DNA of 64,000 nucleotides, taken from Isoetes taiwanensis. Its lineage: Eukaryota > Streptophyta > Lycopodiopsida > Isoetales > Isoetaceae. Every line of letters begins with the position of its first letter. Position 1 is the stretch's first letter. The DNA is taken from the NCBI GenBank assembly GCA_021234155.1, contig JAJEKV010000051.1, positions 9,818,105-9,882,104 on the forward strand. Direction: 5' to 3'. Made by a program: the position numbers and the translations under genes. Shown here one piece after another: positions 56,968-64,000 of the stretch. The notes under the pieces are model-generated. The model was not told the origin of the DNA and searched no databases. It was given only the letters and a program-made list of their open reading frames with translations.

Positions 56968-58595
56968 TGTGACGTTCCAGCATAATATATGCTCCCAATA
57001 CGTATATTATACTGCCACATCACACGTACATGTCACAGATGACATGTACTTGAGAGCAGGATAACGTTGCACCTAGGAGCTAAAGGTTGCACCTAGGGGG
57101 CAACCTTGGATGTTGGGTATGTAATTAAACATACACAACAAAAGGTTCCTTGTTCATCCATTTCCAAATGGCTTAAAGCCATTTGTCCATGTGGATGCCC
57201 TAACCTAGATAGGATCTATATAAGGGCTAAAACCCTAGACCCTAGCTCTTCTTTCATTTTGCCAATTAGGGTTTTCTAGAGCTTCCTTCCCTTTTTCGCA
57301 TTTAGGGTTCTCTTGGGCCATTTCGGCCAAGGTAGGACTCAAATTCGCATTGCTAGGCTCCGAAAAGCCGGATTTGCACAACAGATCATCGAGTAGCAGC
57401 CATCTTCAGCAAGATCAGGAGCATGGACGCCTTCCGAGGATCAGGAGCGAGTCAAGGAGCAGGTATCTAGTCGTTCTGTTGTGCAAAACCGTCTTTGGGC
57501 ATGGCAATATGCCGGTTTAATATGTTAGATCATCTCTAGAGGCCTTGTAGATCCCGATATCTGAAGCTCTAACAAAGGAACCTAACTCTGTTATGTAGTT
57601 AGATTGTTTAGATGTTATTCTCTATTTCAGTTCTATGATGTTGGATGTATTTCACTCTGTGATCTCCATGTATGGGGAAGGGGGGGTAGAGACCTAAAGG
57701 CTGAGTAGTAGATGCTCCTAGAATAGCACCTTAGTTCCCAGTTACATGCGGCCCGTGCACAGGAGCCCGCCTGGTTGTGGGTGAAGGGGCTAGGCCGGTT
57801 GATAAGGAGGAACTTGTCTCATCACGGACTGACCCCTCTGGTAGTAAGGCCTATCGGGGGTCTCTGTGGGCTAGGCTTAATGGCTTGTCATTGCGTGTGG
57901 GCAAGGCATGAGCTCGACACTCGTGGGGTGATGCGTCACCTTCCAGTGAGTTCAAGTCGAATAAGGGCAGTGGCCCTCTAGCCGCCTGTGATGAGCATGG
58001 ATGCCTCTGGAGGAGAGGCAACTCTCCTCCTGCCTCATCGGGGCTGGGGAGATGCAACCCAGTAGTAGTAGCCCCTCTGGCTATTCACCCGGCAGGCTAC
58101 GGCCAAGTCCCAACACTTTTCAGCCTACTCTGCAAAGTGTGCACGGGAGGGGCGGATGGAGTGGACTACCCAAGCCATGTTCTATGCCAGCCAAATCCAT
58201 TGCCATAAATTCTGTCTGCAATGACTTCTGGAGACCCTAGCCGTCAGTCATCCTCCTTGAGTCTGAGCCCCTGGGTAGGATCTCCCCTTGTTATTGTTGC
58301 TATGAAGATATTGTTATCTCTGTGATATTGCTATCTCTATGGTTGTTGTATTGTGTTCACCCTTCGAGGTGATTGTATTTGTATATTGTTAGTTGTGCTC
58401 ATGTTTGTTTATTCACGCTTCCGCAGATAGGTCGACCCGATGGAAGACGGGTGAATGACACATCCACTCTTCCCTTGCTGGCTCATCCCAATGGGAGTAG
58501 AGTCGGGTGGATGGCCCCTGTCAGGTAGCTGCCAGGGGGAATGCTCCTCCTTCGAATACGATGCGGGCATCGTATAAGGAGTAGGGGACGTCACA
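56968..58595 (+). repeat. 3' LTR
   Basis: 1628 bp, TGTGACGTTCCAGC...GGGGACGTCACA. It differs from the 5' LTR mostly by C/T and G/A changes (for example CCACATC for CCACGTC) and by a 4 bp insertion near 58276. Confidence 0.95.
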
Positions 58596-58600
58596 CCGAT
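58596..58600. repeat. 5 bp target-site duplication CCGAT, right copy
   Basis: It matches 49473-49477. Confidence 0.95.
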
Positions 58601-61600
58601 ATATGAGTGCAGGAGGCATGGGGTGACGTGAAGAGGATATGAGAACCACCCTGGTCTTGGCCAGATTCACGCGCATGTCTGTAGCCTGACAAAATGTGTC
58701 TAGGGCATCCAGGTGAGACTGCATAGCTTCTGGGGTGTGGGCCAGCAGGCCAACATCGTCCCCGCAGATAGATGAGCCGGGCGGATGACCCGGTGCAAAA
58801 GTCGATGCCACCCCCATGCTCGCGAAGCCGTGGCTCTAACCGATCAATGTAGAGGCCAAAAAGTGTTGGCGAGAGGGGGGCAACCGCCGGACCCCTCGAT
58901 ACTACTGGTGAATGCTTGGCCTGCCGGCTGCATCCCCGCCAAAACAACTCTCATACAACCTCAGTATATGGCATTACGCAAAGCAGCTGAGCCCCAGCTT
59001 GACGCAGTCTAGCCCACGCTTTTTCCCGGAACCAGTATCAAAAGCCTTCGCGAAGTCCACAAAGCAAAGAATACAAGTCCCGCCGATGATTTCTACTGCC
59101 TTCAATTAGTGCCCGCAGTAAAGATATGGTCAATCGCTGAGTGGCGGGTCTAAAGCCTGCCTGTGTGAGGGCTCTCGACATCTCGCCGCCTCGCCTGGGC
59201 TGGTCAATCTGCCGCCGAGAATGCCGATAACGGTTTGGCAAATACCGAAATGACCATGATCGTCCGGTAATTGGCGGACGGTGTGGGTCGCCCGCCTTGT
59301 GAATGGGAACAACCCCGCTTGTGGTCCATTGTCGGGAGACCTTCCCCGCAATGCTCGTTGAACAGGGGTAGTGAGGACCCGGCACAAGCGGCCGCCCGCC
59401 CATTTGAGTAACTTGGCACACGCATACCATCGAGGTCACCGCCTTCCCATTAGCCCCACCGTTGCCCCTCCTCAACATCCTCCTCCACGAGAACCAATGG
59501 GGGCCATCCCGCGGGGGTATGGGCGACGCTGCCCCTGGGCGTCATAGAGCTGCTGCAAAGTACCGCTCCCAATTTGCGGTGTGATGTCCCCTCAGGGTCG
59601 GGCTGGCCTTGGCACTCAAGCCCAAAAGGTTCGAGGATGAGTGTCCAAAGGCCGAACATCTCCCCTCGATGCTCGGCAAGGTACCGCGCCTTTGTCTCCT
59701 TCCGATGGGCGCCAGATGCGGTGGTGGCCTCGCAAGCCGGTACTGATCCGTAATGTGACCCGGAATCGCCGCCAGGTTCTTTTACACTTCGCGATCAAAC
59801 CATCGGTTACGCCGAGAATATTGTCCACCCCGAGCGCGACGGGTCTGCCAGCACCGTCCGCCGATCCCGTAATAGCGGGTTACCGGTCCGGCTCACGCTC
59901 TAGTGTGGAGGTCCGCACTACCGGGGGCGCCCATGAGCATCTCGGCGAAGTCCTCTCGGCCGCCATAATCTAGTCTCAACCGAGGACGGGGCGAGGGTGG
60001 CACAGTGGGGGTTCTGGCGGCTTGCCAAACCAAGTCCAAATAAAGTGGGAGGTGATCTCGAGTCGACCTCCTCATCCCGGACCGCCTGCCCACCCGGAAC
60101 GATCGACGAGATGCATATCTTGCGCAACTACGAGCACATAGTCCACCACACTAGACCCTCCCCCTGATTGTCTTGTCTGCATGTGCACTTGCGAGAATCG
60201 GGCCACTGTGACAGGCCATTGCAAATTATCAAGTCAAAAATACCACATAGCAGAGCAACCGCTCACCAAAGCGAAAGACCTGGGCCGTCATCCGATCCTC
60301 GTGGGCGGTTTGCTTCTGGCGGGCGTGAAGCTGCAGACATCATCGGCCGAGGGGTCAAGTCGCATGGGCTGCTCTACTCCTGTCCGTGCATTGAAGTCTT
60401 CAAGAAGGACGACCCTACCCAACTGCTGGTGCTGCTGTATGTCATTATATAGATCGACATAAGGGTCCATCCTATCCGCATCGGGGTGGCTGCAATAGAA
60501 GGTGCTCTCTGCGTGAGGGAAATAACAGCGCCGTAAAAGAGGGTTGCCACTGGTATTATGCACACGAACCCACAAGTACCGGGTTGTGTCCGCTCGCCTT
60601 CCGAGGGTAACCGAATGTGCCAAGGTTGTCCGGTAGTAGCAAGCCACTCCACCATGACCCCTCTGTCCTGTACAGGTATTGAAGACCGAGAAATGTTGGT
60701 AACCCGGCAGATCAGGTAGCCTGTGCCCAGCATGCTCCCATGTCTCCATGAGAAAGATGAGATCCATATCGGCTGCCACGGAGTTCAGACTGTCCCCCTT
60801 CTGCCAAGGGAAGCCTCGACAATTCCATGAGACCACCCGGAGGCACAATTCCTATTTGTCAGCAGGGATGGTATGCGCAGCCTGAGTCGCGGGGGGAGGA
60901 CGGGAAGCAGAGGCTGAGTGAGAAGTAGATGGAGCGGAGGCAGCATGTGGCTGAGAGGGCATGGGTCGTGAGGGAGCAGGAGTAGGAGCAGGAGAAGGGG
61001 GGGCCGTGGTAGGAGAAGCGTAGGGGGCCACGCGTCTCGCAGTTTGGTTGGGGCTGCGGGTCCGCAGAGTAGCGGTTTGTCGGAAAATGTGCATCCCTCG
61101 AACCAATCCTGCGGCACCCCCCTGTTGGCGAATGCCTCTGACCCTGACAAGCTCCTGTCTGCGTGCCTCCTGTTGCACGGGTGTGAGGTCCCGGTCCACG
61201 TACAGGGATGTCCCCTTCAGCATCTGGGCCTGGCGCAATATGGCATCACGCACCTGTGCATCCGCAACCGTGAATATGACAATGCGGTCACGGCCCGGGC
61301 GCTGAGCCCCATGACGGGCTGCTCGAGAAATGTGAACTGGCCCCGGGAATGTCATCCGATCGAGAATGTGTGTTCGGATGTTGTGGGCGAGACTCTCCCC
61401 CTGCTGTTCTGGCATGCCTCGAACTACCAGATTGTGGCCTCTCCGCTGCCTCGAGTTCCTGGCGGCTGCGGGGTCAAAGGTGGGCGAGGGCGGGTCCCAT
61501 GCCGGGGGTGGTGGTGGTGGCTGGGATGGCGGGAGTGGTTGGAGGCGGGCGCAGCGCGGGCCTGGGCCGCCGGGCGTGGGGGAGGCCGTGGGCGGGTAGC

Positions 61601-62650
61601 GGTCCGAGCGTTCACGCTCAAGCCGGGAGCACAGCCGCGTCCTCGGCTGCTGCTGGCCATCTCCCCGCCATCTCACCGCCGCAAATGAACACTATGAACC
61701 TCGGCAGGGAGACCCCAGCTCGCTCTATGGATGGTTGCCCGCAACCCCGGCTCGTGCTCGAGTAGCGAGTGTGCTCGAGCCCCAAAGACACCCGCGCCGA
61801 GGGCCGGGCTTGCTGTTCGATCTTACTCGAAGATCCCCGGTTGTGTCCGGCTCGTCGCAAAGAGCGGCTGCGCTTCCCGCGTACATGGTGGTGGTCGCCT
61901 CCACCTCTTATCGGGGCGGTGACACCGTGACCATCGCGTCTCGCATTGCGCTCCCTCTCCTATGTCATGGTGTCCGTGAGTGATGAACACGAGTCTAGGC
62001 GGGCCCGCATGTCGGGACCTCCTCACTTTTGTTGCGCTCGAAGTGTGCCGGGCCAAGGCCATCTTCCACATGCGCGGCGCGGGTCTCCGGACTGTGATGC
62101 GGTTCTTCTCGACTACCATTTGCTTTTTGAGCACATGGGATGTCGAGGACTCCATCTCCACTGTCATGCCAGCCAGGCGGGCACTGTTAGCCTCAATACG
62201 AGCACTGTTAGCCTCCACTCCCGCTTTGACATGGCTCCAATTCTCTGCCGAGGCAGGAGTTCCTATGTGGTCTGAGCAATCAATCCCTTCCGGCCGGGCT
62301 GGCCTCGCTGAGGGGGCCTTAGCCTTAGCCCGAGCCTCCTTCTTCATGGAGGATGACTCTCCCCTGTCCATGATGGCTGATCGGGACCGTTTGTGCGGCG
62401 GCCCCTCGCCTTGGGTTTCCCAGGCTGGCCCATCTTCTGTGGCCATGACTTTCAAAGTTTGAGGGGTCTCTGGCTGCGTAAAGGGTGCTTAGAATCCAAT
62501 TTGGGGACTCAAAAACGCGGGCAGAGCACCTTTTGGGGTGTGGAGGTCTTGGGGGTCTTGGGGGGTTCCAAAGTTTGAGGGGTCTCTGGCTGCTTAAAGG
62601 GTGCTTAGAATCCAATTTGGGGACTCAGAAAGGCGGGCAGAGCACCTTTT
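58601..62650 (-). mobile_element. LINE B, 5' part
   Basis: It continues LINE B from the LTR insertion to its 5' end: reverse-transcriptase and endonuclease parts of ORF2, ORF1, and a 5' region of two tandem units (62456-62645). The border near 62650 is where the GC-rich sequence ends. The 5' target-site duplication was not identified. Confidence 0.85.
62456..62645 (-). repeat. two tandem units of about 118 bp in the LINE B 5' UTR
   Basis: CAAAGTTTGAGGGGTCTCTGGCTGC.TAAAGGGTGCTTAGAATCC...GGGCAGAGCACCTTTT is present at about 62453 and 62570. On the element's strand these units lie directly upstream of ORF1, like the 5' monomers that serve as promoters in some L1 families. Confidence 0.8.
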
Positions 62651-64000
62651 ATTCTAATCCTTCTGATTGCATATGTTGGAAGGAATGGAATCTATAAGAC
62701 CCAATTCATTTTTGTCCCTTTCTCCATGGTATTTCGTTTGTTCCACAAGGTGCATAAGTTATGCCCCTTTAATCGACTGCAAAAAAAAAGTGGTGAAAGT
62801 GTATTGACAAGCTTGAATTGCATATAGGCCATTGCAAGCAAAAGCATTTATAACCATCAGAAGAAAACACATCGTGAAGCACATAAACTATTGCACGCAT
62901 ACGCACATAGTGGTCCTATTTGAGTTTTAACATCAATTCTGCTTACCTACTGGTCCTTCTATTATGTTAAAGAGCAACCAATTTTTTAGAACCATATTCT
63001 ACTTAAGTACTGTAACTTTAATGCTTCTCTTTTGAAATATCTTCATGCAAAAAACTTTAGGCCAGCTATTTGTGCATCTTGACTAAAAAATTCATTTGTT
63101 TTCATGGTCATATGCTTAAGGGCGTTCAAGTGTATCAGCAATGAAGTCCACTTTGCACGAATGCGAGGTACAAAGTTGTTACTATAGTTATTATACATGG
63201 GTATAAGGTATTGGTGCCTCATCCTGCAATTTGCCTGAACATTGATTTTGGCTTTTAATTTGATTAGATTAGCTAGGTTATAAGAAATTGATATAAGTTT
63301 CATATTGCTTATGTCCAATTTCAGAGCAAGTCAACATAAAGCATACATTTATGCTCATGCTTTAGCATCATGTCCAATGTTCAACGCCAAAACAGGTTAA
63401 TACAAATCAATGAGACTACCTAAAAGTAAACACACCTCCTATCATTTGTAAGGTTAGAGAATATCCTTTTACTATCTACCCATATATTTATACAACTCAA
63501 AAAAGTTGTAGGAATCCATAACACACCTAGAAGAAGAAATAACTAATTATTCAAATGCAACAAGAGGCAACACCATCTACAACAAGGAATTAAATTCAAT
63601 CCCTACAACAGAATAGTATTTATGCCCGGCAACGCCGGGCACCCGTTACTAGTATAAGGAAAATATAAAAATTTATCCCTTTAGACCCTCATATTCATCA
63701 GGAAAAAGAATAAAGTTTATCATCAGACAAGTCTTTGCACTTCCAATATTTCTAATGATAAAGAGAAAGGAGCTTTCCCCTTGATTTTCAATATTGATAA
63801 AGATAAGTACCAAGAACTGGTGGAGGCAATGCAAGCAAATTAGAGAACTAGTTGCATATAATCTGATGCATGTCATGAATATGATCAAAAGCAGCATTGC
63901 ATGCCATTGATCCTCCATTGTTGCCTCAAGACAACATGGGCAAATATGCTTGACCATCCTCTCTATCTATCTCAGCAGCCAACCAATGAGAACTTAGCCT
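62651..64000. other. AT-rich region, no gene recognised
   Basis: Short open frames on the minus strand (63318-63043 and 63957-63673) have no family motif. It contains the Helitron-type end at 63624. Confidence 0.45.
63624..63652 (+). mobile_element. Helitron-type 3' terminus
   Basis: A perfect 7 bp hairpin GCCCGGC-AAC-GCCGGGC, then ACCCGTTA and CTAG followed by T. It is almost the same as the end at 47645-47672, so both belong to one family. The 5' end was not found. Confidence 0.7.

Larger units (their letters stand above)
49478..58595 (+). mobile_element. chromovirus-type Ty3/gypsy LTR retrotransposon carrying a histone H3-like ORF
   Basis: The 9118 bp element is inserted in LINE B, with 5' LTR 49478-51103, 3' LTR 56968-58595, TSD CCGAT, PBS 51105-51116 and PPT 56955-56967. 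The internal region has two protein remnants: a histone H3-like frame in the gag position (51820-53010), and an integrase C-terminal half with chromodomain (55110-56137). No gag, protease, reverse transcriptase or RNase H motif was seen between 53030 and 55110, which instead holds hairpin repeats and low-complexity DNA. It must depend on a helper element. The LTRs differ by about 20 substitutions and two or three small indels by hand count, mostly transitions, so the insertion is young. Confidence 0.93.
48484..62455 (-). pseudogene. LINE B ORF1 and ORF2 (interrupted by 49478-58595)
   Basis: Minus strand. ORF1 begins at ATG near 62446 (MATEDGPAWETQGEGPPHKR), needs frame changes around 61850-62200, and is open from 61676 to the TAG at 60854-60852 (NLVVRGMPEQQGESL, LYVDRDLTPVQQEARR). 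ORF2 follows in the same frame: VVSWNCRGFPWQKGD, FLMETWEHAGH, GHGGVACYY and LLEDFNAR give a nearly complete endonuclease (60848-60288). Reverse-transcriptase pieces are GFRPATQRLTI (about 59170), LSPTLFGLYIDRLEPRLREH (about 58850) and GDDV (58752-58763; the usual YADD has become CGDD). The C-terminal part lies beyond the LTR element at 49508-48484. Several frameshifts and the insertion make it dead. Confidence 0.88.

Noticed and set aside
1-64000. rRNA, tRNA, CRISPR array, operons or bacterial promoters
   Set aside because: None was seen. Spliced genes, LINEs, Helitron ends and gypsy elements show nuclear plant DNA.

Overview
The window is nuclear DNA of a land plant. It is AT-rich, its genes are split by GT-AG introns, and most of it is transposon sequence. 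The best clue to the lineage is an apparently complete minus-strand gene for a CDC14-type dual-specificity phosphatase (5069-10674, 14 exons). To my knowledge this family is absent from flowering plants but kept in algae, bryophytes, lycophytes and other plants with flagellated sperm, so a fern, lycophyte or bryophyte-grade plant is likely. I cannot name the species. Everything here was read by eye; no database search or folding program was run.

Layout. 1-5068: intergenic DNA with several short tandem duplications. 5069-10674: CDC14. 11510-12330: a Tourist-like MITE nested in related sequence. 13754-20665: one copy of a segmental duplication carrying only the last exon of a VOC/glyoxalase-fold gene, split by a 5.7 kb insertion rich in palindromes (a 1.2 kb-arm inverted repeat at 18029-20563). 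21984-22079: one stray exon of a Raf-like kinase. 23223-25225: another member of the palindrome-associated family, with two to three unidentified coding exons on the minus strand. 26472-27937: the second copy of the duplication, with the intact three-exon VOC gene. 28000-42600: no complete gene; a LINE relic, a 5'-truncated L1 with target-site duplication, local repeats and some exon-like blocks. 42650-47371 and 48244-about 62650: two members of one non-LTR (LINE) family in opposite orientation. The second is split by a 9118 bp LTR retrotransposon (49478-58595). Helitron-type 3' ends lie at 47645-47672 and 63624-63652.

The main discovery is inside the LTR retrotransposon. Its LTRs are almost identical, the insertion has a 5 bp target-site duplication (CCGAT), a PBS for initiator tRNA-Met and a polypurine tract. 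Where gag should be, it carries a 396-codon reading frame that starts with the first nine residues of histone H3 (ARTKQTARK), continues through about 300 residues of charged, low-complexity sequence, and ends with a full histone H3 fold (87 residues aligned without gaps, about 47% identical by hand count). The unit has its own TATA box and AATAAA signal and is flanked on both sides by copies of a 73 bp near-palindrome. In this copy the expected ATG is ATA and there is one in-frame TAG. The same element keeps an integrase fragment with a C-terminal chromodomain, a module that reads H3 tails in related chromoviruses. Gag, protease, reverse transcriptase and RNase H are not visible, so the element looks non-autonomous.

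The order of events can be partly read. LINE B inserted first, the histone-bearing retrotransposon then inserted into it, and LTR divergence of roughly 1.2% indicates a recent event.
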